Positions 47,851-55,787 of a DNA stretch of 64,000 nucleotides are shown in pieces. The DNA comes from Actinoplanes xinjiangensis (GTDB lineage: Bacteria; Actinomycetota; Actinomycetes; Mycobacteriales; Micromonosporaceae). Under the pieces are notes generated by a model. The model was not told the DNA's origin. It was given only the letters and a program-made list of their open reading frames with translations, and ran no database searches. The stretch covers positions 372,001-436,000 of the forward strand of contig NZ_QGGR01000006.1 of the NCBI RefSeq assembly GCF_003148685.1. Reading direction: 5' to 3'. The translations under genes and the position numbers were made by a program. Within the stretch, counting starts at the first letter, position 1. Every line of letters begins with the position of its first letter.

Positions 47851-50166
47851 GTGGCTTCCTCGACGATGGTGCCGGCCCGCGGCCGCTGGTGGATCCGGGC
47901 CGCCTTCGTCGTGGGCGTCCTGCTGCTGATCGCGCAGTTCGCGGGCGCCGTCCCCACGGTACGAGCGTGGGCGGACGGGCATTCCTGGGCCCGGGACGCC
48001 CTGCAGGACGCGGTGTACCTGCTGGCCGCGGCACTCGTTCTGGCCCGCGCGGTGATGGTGCGCCAGGATCGCGGCGCCTGGCTGCTGATGGCCGCCGGAC
48101 TGGCGTTCTACGCGGCCGGCACGGTCTGGTGGATCGCCGTCGTCGTCAAGCAGGACCCGATTCCGTACCCGTCGGTGTCCGATCTGATGTGGCTGGCCTA
48201 CTACCCGTTCGCCTACGCCGCGGTCGTGCGGCTGCTGCGCGCACGCCGGTCACGGATCAGCCTGTCCTCGTGGCTGGACGGGCTGATCGCCGCCGCCTGC
48301 GCCGCGGCCTTCGCCTCGGTGGTGTTCCTGAACGGCGTCACCGGCGACTCGATCGGGTCGGGGATGACGATGCTGGTCAGCGCGGCCTATCCGGTGGCGG
48401 ACATCGTGCTGGCGGGTGTCCTGCTCGGTTCGTGGGCGCTCAGCAACTGGCGTCTGGACCGGGTGTGGACACTGCTGCTGACCGGCATGGGCATCAACAC
48501 CGTGGCCAACGGCATCCGGATGCTGGAGACCACGAGCGGGGTCTACATCCCCGGCGGGTGGACGGACGTACTGTGGTCGGTCGCCCTCGCCCTGATCGTC
48601 GCGGCCGCCTGGCAGAGCCCTCGGCCCAGCCCCGAACGGCGCCCGGCCCGGGCCCTGGTCGGCATGGTCCTGCCGGCGGTGATGGCGTATGCGTCGATGC
48701 TTCTGCTGCTCAGCGAGAGCTGGCGGCAGCATGGGCTGCCACTGGCCAGCAGCGTGCTGGCCGCCACGGCGATCACCGGGGCGATCATCCGGATGCTGGT
48801 GACCGTGCGGGTGGTGGAGAACCTCGCCGACGCCCGCCGGCAGGCCCGCACGGACGACCTGACCGGGCTGCCGAACCGGCGACGGTTCCTGGAGCTTCTC
48901 GATCGCGCGCTGCCCGAGCACGGCGCGCCGGTCCCGACCGCCGTCGCCATCATCGATCTGGACCGGTTCAAGGACATCAACGACAGCTTCGGCCACCACC
49001 TCGGTGACCGCCTGCTGCAGATGGTCGCGGCCCGGCTGGCCGAGGCGGTCGGCACCGACGGGATCCTGGCCCGCCTGGGTGGCGACGAGTTCGGCGTGAT
49101 CATGCACGACGCCGACTCGGCACGCGGGCAGAAGATCGCCCTCGGGCTGCTCGCCGCGCTCCGGCGCCCCTTCGAGCTGGACCAGATCGCGCTGCACGTC
49201 GACGCCAGCATCGGTGTGGCGGTCCACCCCGACCACGGCACCAACCACTACGTGCTGCTGCGCCAGGCCGACAGCGCCATGTACCTCGCCAAGAACGATC
49301 ATCGCGGAGTGGCCGTGGCGACCGGTGACGCCGCGGACGTCGCCGGCCGGCAGCGCCTGACCACGCTGGAGGAGCTGCGTACCGGACTCGACCGGCGCGA
49401 GCTGACGCTGCACTACCAGCCGCAGATGCACCTCGGCACGGGCGTCGTGACGGGCGTGGAGGCTCTCGTACGCTGGGACCACCCGCGCCGCGGCCTGATC
49501 TTCCCGGACGTGTTCCTGCCGCTCGCCGAGCACGCCGGACTGATGGGCCGGCTCACCCTCCAGGTTCTCGACATGGCCCTCGAGCAGTGCCGGGACTGGC
49601 GCGCCGACGGCCTCGAACTGGTCGTGGCGGTGAACCTGTCCGCCTCGAACCTCCAGGACGCCACCATGCCCGGCCATGTCGCCGACGCACTGGCCCGGTA
49701 CGACGTGCCACCGGCGGCGCTGCACCTGGAGATCACCGAGGAGATCCTGATGCGTGACGCGGCCCGGGCCACCGTGGTGCTCGCCGAACTCCGGGCCATG
49801 GGTGTCCGGCTGGCCGTGGACGACTACGGCACCGGCTACTCCAGCCTGGCCTACCTGCACGCCCTCCCGGTGGACGATCTGAAACTCGACCGCGCGTTCG
49901 TCACACACTGTGACACCGATCCGCGGAGTGCGGCCATCGTGAAGAGCACCGTCGAACTCGCCCACAACCTGGGCATGCGGATGATCGCCGAAGGCGTCGA
50001 GAGTGAGGCCGCGCTCAGCCGCCTGCGGGAGTGGGACTGCGATCTCGTCCAGGGTTACCACCTGAGCCGCCCTCAGCCGGCCGACCGTCTCGCCACGTGG
50101 CTCCGGGAACGGCAACCCGGCCCCCGCGATCCGCGGCGGACCGGGGACGAGGTCACCGTCCTCTGA
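47851..50166 (+). CDS. Membrane GGDEF-EAL protein (c-di-GMP synthesis/degradation)
   Basis: GTG 47851 is chosen; TTG 47833 and ATG 47866 are alternatives with equally weak ribosome-binding sites. The 771-residue protein has about eight or nine membrane segments in the first 320 residues. A GGDEF domain follows (about 335-490) with an intact RLGGDEFGV motif, DLDRFKDINDSFGHHLGD, and metal-binding Asp. The EAL domain (about 510-755) has EALVRW, ITEEILMRD, DDYGTGYSSL, KLDRAF and EGVESE, so both activities look possible. It probably tunes c-di-GMP, which controls development in actinomycetes. No neighbour links it to a pathway. Confidence 0.93.
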   Translation: MASSTMVPARGRWWIRAAFVVGVLLLIAQFAGAVPTVRAWADGHSWARDALQDAVYLLAAALVLARAVMVRQDRGAWLLMAAGLAFYAAGTVWWIAVVVKQDPIPYPSVSDLMWLAYYPFAYAAVVRLLRARRSRISLSSWLDGLIAAACAAAFASVVFLNGVTGDSIGSGMTMLVSAAYPVADIVLAGVLLGSWALSNWRLDRVWTLLLTGMGINTVANGIRMLETTSGVYIPGGWTDVLWSVALALIVAAAWQSPRPSPERRPARALVGMVLPAVMAYASMLLLLSESWRQHGLPLASSVLAATAITGAIIRMLVTVRVVENLADARRQARTDDLTGLPNRRRFLELLDRALPEHGAPVPTAVAIIDLDRFKDINDSFGHHLGDRLLQMVAARLAEAVGTDGILARLGGDEFGVIMHDADSARGQKIALGLLAALRRPFELDQIALHVDASIGVAVHPDHGTNHYVLLRQADSAMYLAKNDHRGVAVATGDAADVAGRQRLTTLEELRTGLDRRELTLHYQPQMHLGTGVVTGVEALVRWDHPRRGLIFPDVFLPLAEHAGLMGRLTLQVLDMALEQCRDWRADGLELVVAVNLSASNLQDATMPGHVADALARYDVPPAALHLEITEEILMRDAARATVVLAELRAMGVRLAVDDYGTGYSSLAYLHALPVDDLKLDRAFVTHCDTDPRSAAIVKSTVELAHNLGMRMIAEGVESEAALSRLREWDCDLVQGYHLSRPQPADRLATWLRERQPGPRDPRRTGDEVTVL

Positions 50167-50189
50167 CGGCCACGCGGCCCGTCGCCGGG

Positions 50190-51311
50190 TCAGGCCGGCG
50201 GGCGCCAGTCGGCGTGGCGGGCCATCGAGCGCAACGCCAGGCCGGGCGGGACCAGCCGGATCAGCGTGTTCCGGCACGCCACCGCGAGCGGGTTGTCCAG
50301 TTGCTGGCCGAATCTGCCGACCAGGCGTGAGGCCCGGGCGACCCGCTGACTGCGCGGGCGGCGCTGCCGGTCGTAGAGGGCCAGGCCGTCCGGCCGCCCG
50401 GCGACGGCGGCGAGGACCACCGCGTCCTCCAGCGCCTGGTTGGCGCCCTGGCCGAGGTTCGGCGTCATGGCATGGGCGGCGTCACCGAGCAGCACGACCC
50501 GGCCGTTGACGTACGTCGGCAGCGGCTCGTCGAGGCACGCCAGGTCGTCGCGCAGCACGGTGCCCGTCGCGGCGATCAGCGCCGGGACCGGGTCGTGCCA
50601 GCGACGGAACCGGGCATCGATCTCCGGCGGCGCGCTGCCGGGCGCGGCGTTGACGGCGGCGAACCAGTAGACCCGGCCGTCCGCCAGCGGGACGACGCCG
50701 AACTCGGCACCCCGGTCCCAGCTGATCGCGACGACGAGGTCGTCGTCCCAGACCGGTGTCACCCCACGCCACGCGGTGACACCGATGTGCACCGGCCCGG
50801 CGGCGGAGGGCCACAGCCGTCGGCGCACCGTGCTGCGGATGCCGTCCGCACCGACGACCAGGTCCGCCCGGGCCCGCATCGGACCGTCCGGCCCGGTCCA
50901 GGTGATCTCACCGTCGGCGGTGACGTCGGTGACCTCGGCGTCCGTGCGGACCTGTACGTCACCGGGCAGGGCGTCGAGGAGGATCCGGTGCAGGGCGGCA
51001 CGGTGGATGCCGTACGCCGGTGTGCCGAGGGCCTGCTCCATCCGGTCGGCCCCGATGCGGGCCAGCCAGCGGCCGTCCGCCCGGCGGGTGCCGCCGGACC
51101 GGTCGGGGATGCCGCCCCGGCGCACGGCCGGCCCCACCCCGAGAGCGTCGAGGCAGCGCAGCCCGTTCGCCTGCAACACCACACCCGCGCCCACCGGGCG
51201 GAACTCGGCGGCCCGTTCGAGGACCGTCACCTGCCAGCCGGCCCGGCTCAGGCCGATGGCGGCGCCCAATCCGCCGATACCGCCGCCGACCACCACTGCG
51301 CTGGAAGCCAT
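50190..51311 (-). CDS. FAD-dependent monooxygenase (PHBH-like, group A)
   Basis: ATG 51311, after AAGGAG, gives 373 residues. The dinucleotide-binding motif VVVGGGIGGLGAAIGLSRAGWQVTVLE opens the protein. The DG motif is LVVGADGIRSTVRRRLW and the second FAD motif is GRVVLLGDAAHAMTPNLGQGANQALEDAVVL. These place it among aromatic/antibiotic hydroxylases such as 6-hydroxynicotinate or Tet(X)-like enzymes. It is divergent from a TetR gene, with matched operators between, indicating substrate-induced expression. The substrate is not evident. Confidence 0.92.
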   Translation of the reverse strand: MASSAVVVGGGIGGLGAAIGLSRAGWQVTVLERAAEFRPVGAGVVLQANGLRCLDALGVGPAVRRGGIPDRSGGTRRADGRWLARIGADRMEQALGTPAYGIHRAALHRILLDALPGDVQVRTDAEVTDVTADGEITWTGPDGPMRARADLVVGADGIRSTVRRRLWPSAAGPVHIGVTAWRGVTPVWDDDLVVAISWDRGAEFGVVPLADGRVYWFAAVNAAPGSAPPEIDARFRRWHDPVPALIAATGTVLRDDLACLDEPLPTYVNGRVVLLGDAAHAMTPNLGQGANQALEDAVVLAAVAGRPDGLALYDRQRRPRSQRVARASRLVGRFGQQLDNPLAVACRNTLIRLVPPGLALRSMARHADWRPPA

Positions 51312-51321
51312 CACCGTCTCC

Positions 51322-51358
51322 TTCTACAGATGTAGAAAGCAATACTACAGGCGTAGAA
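51322..51358. promoter_or_regulatory. TetR operator pair between monooxygenase and tetR
   Basis: TTCTACAGATGTAGAA at 51322-51337 is a perfect palindrome with seven-base arms. A weaker copy, TACTACAGGCGTAGAA, is at 51343-51358, 21 bases later. They lie between the two divergent starts. Confidence 0.75.
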
Positions 51359-51373
51359 AGAGGTGATGCCGCC

Positions 51374-52006
51374 ATGCCGCCCGACCGGTTCGCCGTCCTG
51401 ACCGACGCCGCCATCGACGTCCTCGCCGAGGAGGGCATGCGCGCCCTGACCCATCGCGCGGTCGACCGCCGGGCCGCCCTCCCCGAAGGCACGACGTCGG
51501 CCTACTTCCGCACCCGCAAGGCGCTCATCGAAGCCGTGGTACGCCGCATCGCCGACCTCGACCGGCTCGACCTGGAGGCCGGACAGCTGCCCGGTGACCC
51601 GCGGAACCCCGCCCCGGTCCTCACCGACATCGGCGCGATGGCCGCCACCGTCGCCCGGGTGCTCGACCGGTGGATGAGCGAGGGGCGCAACCGCACCCTC
51701 GCCCGCTACGCCTGTCTGCTGGAAGCCACCCACCATCCGGAGATCCGGACGATCCTCGCCTACGGCGACGCCTCCCGCGCCCAGGCGACGGCGATGCTCG
51801 CCGCGGCCGGCGCCCCCGAGCCCCGGCAGGCCGGCAGCCATCTCGTCGCCTGCGTCGACGGTCTGCTCTTCGACCGGCTGGCCGGGGCCGGCGCGCGGAC
51901 CGCCCCACCGCCGGGCACCGAGGCCAACCGCGCCGACCTCACCGTCGCGCTCACCGGCGTGCTGCGCGGCCTTCTCGGCCCGCCCGCCGGAGCCCCGCCC
52001 ACGTAG
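51374..52006 (+). CDS. TetR family transcriptional regulator
   Basis: ATG 51374 gives 210 residues. The helix-turn-helix is DAAIDVLAEEGMRALTHRAVDRRAALPEGTTSAYFRTRKALIEAVVRRIADLD, of the TetR class with the PEGTTSAYFRTR variant. The C-terminal ligand domain includes RYACLLEATHHPEIRTIL and HLVACVDGLLFDRLAG. It is divergent from the FAD monooxygenase and separated from it by 62 bases containing two palindromes. The likely role is repression of the monooxygenase until its substrate appears. Confidence 0.92.
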   Translation: MPPDRFAVLTDAAIDVLAEEGMRALTHRAVDRRAALPEGTTSAYFRTRKALIEAVVRRIADLDRLDLEAGQLPGDPRNPAPVLTDIGAMAATVARVLDRWMSEGRNRTLARYACLLEATHHPEIRTILAYGDASRAQATAMLAAAGAPEPRQAGSHLVACVDGLLFDRLAGAGARTAPPPGTEANRADLTVALTGVLRGLLGPPAGAPPT

Positions 52007-52039
52007 CGGGGGCGGCGGCACCTGGTCCAGGATGGACAG

Positions 52040-52501
52040 ATGCCGATTCCGCCGCGGGTGTACGTGCTGGGTGCCGGTCTGCTGCTGGCCGGGGTCGGGA
52101 TCGCCTCCGGCATCGAGGCGACCAGCGCCTACGACGTCAACATCGCGGAGTCCGGCGACGGGTGCACCAGGGCCGCCATCAACATCGATGCCCGCACCGG
52201 CGACTACCTGATGTGTGTCGGCCCCGGCGACGGCCGGAAGTCACCCTTCACCGAGCAGGAGGAGGAGCGGGTGTACGCGCTGGCCCGGCAGCTCGGTGAC
52301 GACCCCGGCGGACTTACCGCCGAGGACGAGGAACAGGTCGAGGCCTTGGTGGACGAGATCGCCGCGGCGAACGGCGACCCCGACGAGTCCGACGACCGGG
52401 CGGGGTCACCCGGCCACTTCGCCTTCCTGCTCGGGGCGCCGCTGGCCATCGGCGGCGGCCTCTTCGTGATCAGCCGCGGGTTCCGCGACCCCGAGTTCTG
52501 A
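52040..52501 (+). CDS. Hypothetical protein with two membrane segments
   Basis: The 153-residue product has a membrane segment at about 7-24 (VYVLGAGLLLAGVGIASGI) and another near the C-terminus at about 127-146 (FAFLLGAPLAIGGGLFVISRGF). Between them is an acidic loop of 100 residues containing two Cys (GDGCTRAAIN, YLMCVGPGDG) and EEERVYALARQLGDDPGGLTAEDEEQVEALVDEIAAANGD. The loop is probably extracytoplasmic. I do not recognise the family. It follows the TetR gene by 33 bases and converges on the UxaB-like gene. Confidence 0.6.
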   Translation: MPIPPRVYVLGAGLLLAGVGIASGIEATSAYDVNIAESGDGCTRAAINIDARTGDYLMCVGPGDGRKSPFTEQEEERVYALARQLGDDPGGLTAEDEEQVEALVDEIAAANGDPDESDDRAGSPGHFAFLLGAPLAIGGGLFVISRGFRDPEF

Positions 52502-52604
52502 CCCGGCGACGAACGCCCGGGTGGCGCGCAGGTACTTCAGCAGGTCACGACGGATGGCGGCGGAACCGAGCGCCGGCGCCAGACGTCCAGCCTGGTCGGA
52601 CGCG

Positions 52605-54092
52605 TCACGGCACGTCGGGTGCCGGCGGCCCGGCCGCCAGCGCGGTCAGGACGGCGGCCGGATCGCCGGTGAGCAGCGCGCGGACATGGGTGGTGACCTC
52701 GGTGGTGAGGCGTGCCGCCGTCGCGCTGTCGTGCAGCTCCGGCCAGTCGAGCGATCCGATCAGATCCGCGATCCAGGGACCCGGCCGGGTGGCGTCGAAG
52801 CCGGCCCGCAGCCGGGACAGGAACGCCTCGTCGTCGCGGGCCTCCACCTCCCCGAGGGCGCCGGCATAGCCGGTCAGCAGGCAGGCGAAGGCGAACACCG
52901 TGAGCTCGGCCGACCGCCCCTGCGACCACGCGTCGAGCACCACCGGCAGGTTCCTCGTCCGCCACTTGGACAGCGCGTTGAGCCGGATGTCGGCGAGGAG
53001 GTGATGCAGCGCGGGATTGCGGAACCGGTCGAGGATCGCGGCGGCATACCGTCGCAGCTCCGCCGGGTCTCCCGAGGCGCCCGGCAGTGACGGCAGCACC
53101 TCGTCGTCGACCAGGCGCCGCAGGTAGGCGCCGGCCACCGGGTGCCGCACGACGTCGAGCACGGTCCGGCAGCCCACCAGTGGACCGACGGCCGCGATCG
53201 CCGTGTGTGCGCCGTTGAGGACCCGGACCTTGCGTTCACGGTACGGCCGGAGGTCCGGCACGAACCGCACGGGCAGACCGGCACGATCCAGCGGGAACTC
53301 GTCGCGGATCGCGGGACCGCCGGCGATCGCCCAGTCGGCGTAGTGCTCACCGCGGACGATCAGCCGGTCGTCGAAGCCCAGCGACGCGCGGAGCCCGGCG
53401 GCCTCGTGCTCGGGCAGCCCGGGCACGATCCGGTCCACGAGAGTGTCGTAGAAGTGGCAGTGCCGGGTGACCCAGTCGATGAACCCGGGGGCGAGCGAGG
53501 CCTCGGTGGCATGTCGCACCACCAGGGAACGCAGTGTCGCGCCGTTGTCCTCGATGAGCTCGCACGGCAGGAACGACAGGCCCCGCCGGGGGTCCCCGCC
53601 GAAGTGGGTCCAGCGTTCGTGCAGCAGCGCCGTCATCTTGGCGGGGAACGAGGCGGGCGGCGCGGCGGTCAGGTCGTCGGCGACGTACGCGATGCCGGCC
53701 TCCGTGGTGTTGGAGACGACCAGGCTCAGCTCCTCGCCGTGCATCAGCTCGCGGCACCGGTCCCAGTCGTGATGCGCGTCGGCGACCGACTGCACCGCCG
53801 TCACCAGGGTCGTCTCGGTGAACGGGTGGCCGTCGCGAACACCGTCCAGCACGACGTGGTACATCCCGGCCTGTTCGGCGAGCCGTGCGGTGACCAGATC
53901 GGGCCGTGGCGTGGCCTTCATGACCGCGATGCCGTGCCGCAGGACGCCCGCGTCGTTGGCCCGGTGCACCATCCAGTCGGCGAAGCCCCGCAGGAAGTTC
54001 CCGGCGCCGACCTGGAGGATCCGGATGGGCAGCGCCTCCCGGTCCGGGACGGCCGCGCCGATCGAGCGGAGGCGCTGCTCTGCGCGGGTCAC
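52605..54092 (-). CDS. Tagaturonate/fructuronate reductase, mannitol dehydrogenase family (UxaB-like)
   Basis: The GTG at 54092 yields 495 residues, close to UxaB (about 480). NAD-binding is at the N-terminus (IRILQVGAGNFLRGFADWMVHRANDAG). Family blocks follow: SLVVSNTTEAGIAY, LSFLPCELIEDNGATLRSLV, LIVRGEHYADWAI, and the catalytic Lys in RKVRVLNGAHTAIAAVGPLVG. The reaction is NADH-linked interconversion of tagaturonate and altronate in hexuronate use. The start overlaps the stop of a 14-codon leader. A LacI-type operator lies between the -35 and -10 elements, so hexuronate or a derivative probably induces it. An FGGY kinase lies three genes away on the other strand. Confidence 0.85.
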   Translation of the reverse strand: MTRAEQRLRSIGAAVPDREALPIRILQVGAGNFLRGFADWMVHRANDAGVLRHGIAVMKATPRPDLVTARLAEQAGMYHVVLDGVRDGHPFTETTLVTAVQSVADAHHDWDRCRELMHGEELSLVVSNTTEAGIAYVADDLTAAPPASFPAKMTALLHERWTHFGGDPRRGLSFLPCELIEDNGATLRSLVVRHATEASLAPGFIDWVTRHCHFYDTLVDRIVPGLPEHEAAGLRASLGFDDRLIVRGEHYADWAIAGGPAIRDEFPLDRAGLPVRFVPDLRPYRERKVRVLNGAHTAIAAVGPLVGCRTVLDVVRHPVAGAYLRRLVDDEVLPSLPGASGDPAELRRYAAAILDRFRNPALHHLLADIRLNALSKWRTRNLPVVLDAWSQGRSAELTVFAFACLLTGYAGALGEVEARDDEAFLSRLRAGFDATRPGPWIADLIGSLDWPELHDSATAARLTTEVTTHVRALLTGDPAAVLTALAAGPPAPDVP

Positions 54093-54133
54093 CGGTCGGT
54101 CCCACGGGCGGTGCCACGGACGGCGACGGACAC
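54089..54133 (-). CDS. 14-codon leader ORF coupled to the UxaB-like gene
   Basis: GTG 54133 sits behind GAGGAG at seven-base spacing, a far better ribosome site than the reductase has. It encodes VSVAVRGTARGTDR. Its TGA overlaps the reductase GTG as GTGA. A leader peptide coupling translation to the reductase, or a remnant, is inferred. No biased codon run suggests attenuation. Confidence 0.5.
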   Translation of the reverse strand: MSVAVRGTARGTDR

Positions 54134-54171
54134 GCTCGGCCTCCTCGATCGACGTTGGTGATGCGTAGGTG

Positions 54172-54205
54172 ACCAAACTAGTGCAATCGGTTGCGGTGTT
54201 GTCAA
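54172..54205 (-). promoter_or_regulatory. Promoter of the UxaB-like operon with LacI-type operator
   Basis: On the minus strand TTGACA (54205-54200) is followed after 17 bases by a weak -10 (ACTAGT). Between them lies GCAATCGGTTGC (54183-54194 on plus), with perfect GCAA/TTGC arms around a central CG, as in LacI/GalR operators. Binding here would block RNA polymerase. Confidence 0.55.
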
Positions 54206-54291
54206 TCGTAAAGACACTCTCCGGATCTGGAGGTTTTCGGTACATAAGGTTCCTGCGCCTCCGGGGGTGAGCGCTCGGACCGGCCAGCGCG

Positions 54292-54305
54292 TGCAAACGT
54301 TTGCG
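54292..54305. promoter_or_regulatory. Second LacI-type operator
   Basis: TGCAAACGTTTGCG contains the perfect 12-base palindrome GCAAACGTTTGC (54293-54304), close to the LacI/GalR consensus. It is 110 bases centre to centre from the operator at 54182-54195. It may allow looping or control the divergent TrpRS promoter. No lacI-family gene is in the window. Confidence 0.65.
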
Positions 54306-54334
54306 ACAGTCATCGTGACGCAAGGGCGCGGGAT

Positions 54335-54403
54335 CCGGTTCCGCGGGAGAGTGGGTGGCCGCGGTGCCGTGCGATCTCGTCCCGCACGCAGCGCGGAAGC
54401 CGG
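54335..54403 (+). other. Structured segment upstream of TrpRS
   Basis: CCGGTTCCGCG (54335-54345) pairs with CGCGGAAGCCGG (54392-54403) with one bulged base. Inside it CGTGCG (54368-54373) pairs with CGCACG (54383-54388). It lies 88 bases before the TrpRS start. The rest of the 54134-54490 interval holds only the operators and promoters. A 5'-UTR control element is possible but unproven. Confidence 0.35.
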
Positions 54404-54490
54404 TTCCGGTATTGTTCGTCGACCGGGATTCCTGGAGAACCGGGTCATTCGCCTTCGCATTCACGTTCTTCCGAAAGGATCCGTGCCGCC

Positions 54491-55627
54491 GTGGAACCTG
54501 CCGATTCGATCACCGTTACCGATACCGGAGCGTCGATTGGCGAAGGAGAGGAGCACGCCTCTCTGGCGACGGCACGTCAGCGATCGGCCGAGATCGAGAA
54601 AAGGCTTGCCGAGGACGCATCGCAGTTCCGGCTACTGACCGGTGACCGCCCCACCGGCGCATTGCACCTCGGACACTATTTCGGTTCTCTGGAGAACCGG
54701 GTCCGCCTGCAGAACGCGGGTGTCACCACATTCGTCGTCATCGCCGACTATCAGGTGATCACCGATCGTGACGGAGTCGGCCCGATCCGGGATCGTGTCC
54801 TGTCGCTGATCTGCGACTATCTGGCGGTCGGGCTGGACCCGGCGCGCAGTGTGATCTTCGTGCATTCCGCCGTGTCCGCACTCCATCAGCTGATGCTGCC
54901 GTTCCTCGCGCTCGTCACCGACTCCGAGCTGCGCCGTAACCCGACCGTCAAATCGGAGCTGGCCGACACCGACGGGCGCCCGATGTCCGGTCTGATGCTC
55001 ACCTATCCGGTGCACCAGGCCGCGGACATCCTGTTCTGCAAGGCCAACGTGGTGCCGGTCGGCAAGGACCAGCTGCCGCACCTGGAGCAGGCCCGGGTGA
55101 TCGCACGCCGGTTCGACGACGTCTACGGCCGGGCCGACCCGCGGCGCCCGGTCTTCCCCCGTCCGGAGGCCCTGCTCTCCCAGGCGGTCAACATCCTCGG
55201 TGTCGACGGCCGCAAGATGAGCAAGTCGCGCGGCAACGCCATCGAGATCGGGATGAGCGCCGATCAGACCGCCAAGCTGATCCGCCGCGCGGTGACCGAC
55301 AGCGATCGCCTGGTCACGTGGGACCCGGAGCGGCGGCCCGGGGTCGCGAACCTGGTGCTCCTCGTCGCGCTGTGCACCGGCCGGGCGCCGCAGGACGTCG
55401 CGGACGAGATCGGCAACGGTGGGGCGGCCGCGCTCAAGGCTCTCGCCACCGAGGCGATCAACGAACGGCTGGCGCCGGTCCGGGCCCGCCGCGCCGAACT
55501 GGCAGCCGACCCCGGATACCTGCTCAAGGTGCTGACCGAGGGCAACGCCGCCGCCACACGGGTCGCCGAGCAGACCCTCGGCGAGGTACGGGCGGCCATG
55601 CACATGAACTACGACCTCCAGCGATGA
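54491..55627 (+). CDS. trpS: Tryptophan--tRNA ligase
   Basis: GTG 54491 follows GAAAGGA by about a dozen bases. The 378-residue class I synthetase has the HIGH-type motif HLGHYFG at the end of LLTGDRPTGALHLGHYFGSL and the KMSKS motif in VDGRKMSKSRGNAIEIG, with the Trp-pocket region VGKDQLPHLEQARVIARRF. The acidic N-terminal extension of about 45 residues before LLTGDRPTG is absent from the shorter bacterial enzymes. Streptomycetes can carry a second TrpRS of this general type linked to indolmycin resistance; whether this is the main or auxiliary enzyme cannot be told from one copy. The upstream DNA is structured. Confidence 0.92.
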   Translation: MEPADSITVTDTGASIGEGEEHASLATARQRSAEIEKRLAEDASQFRLLTGDRPTGALHLGHYFGSLENRVRLQNAGVTTFVVIADYQVITDRDGVGPIRDRVLSLICDYLAVGLDPARSVIFVHSAVSALHQLMLPFLALVTDSELRRNPTVKSELADTDGRPMSGLMLTYPVHQAADILFCKANVVPVGKDQLPHLEQARVIARRFDDVYGRADPRRPVFPRPEALLSQAVNILGVDGRKMSKSRGNAIEIGMSADQTAKLIRRAVTDSDRLVTWDPERRPGVANLVLLVALCTGRAPQDVADEIGNGGAAALKALATEAINERLAPVRARRAELAADPGYLLKVLTEGNAAATRVAEQTLGEVRAAMHMNYDLQR

Positions 55628-55787
55628 ACGAGCGGGCGAGGCGCCGTGCGCCCGGGCCCGCCCATGCCGGCCGTCGGCTCACCCACGCCGGCCGTCGCCG
55701 TCGGCCTGGCGACGGGCGACAGGCGCATGAGCGCGACGTCGGTTAGGGTCGATTGACGACCTGCGCCCCCCGACGACGAGGACCGCG

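Noticed and set aside
54345..54370. T-box-like sequence (GGGTGGCCGCGG) before TrpRS
   Set aside because: The conserved ACC context and a specifier stem-loop are missing; the match is probably by composition.
54355..54490. Trp-rich leader peptide for TrpRS attenuation
   Set aside because: The only suitable frame has a single Trp codon and no tandem Trp.
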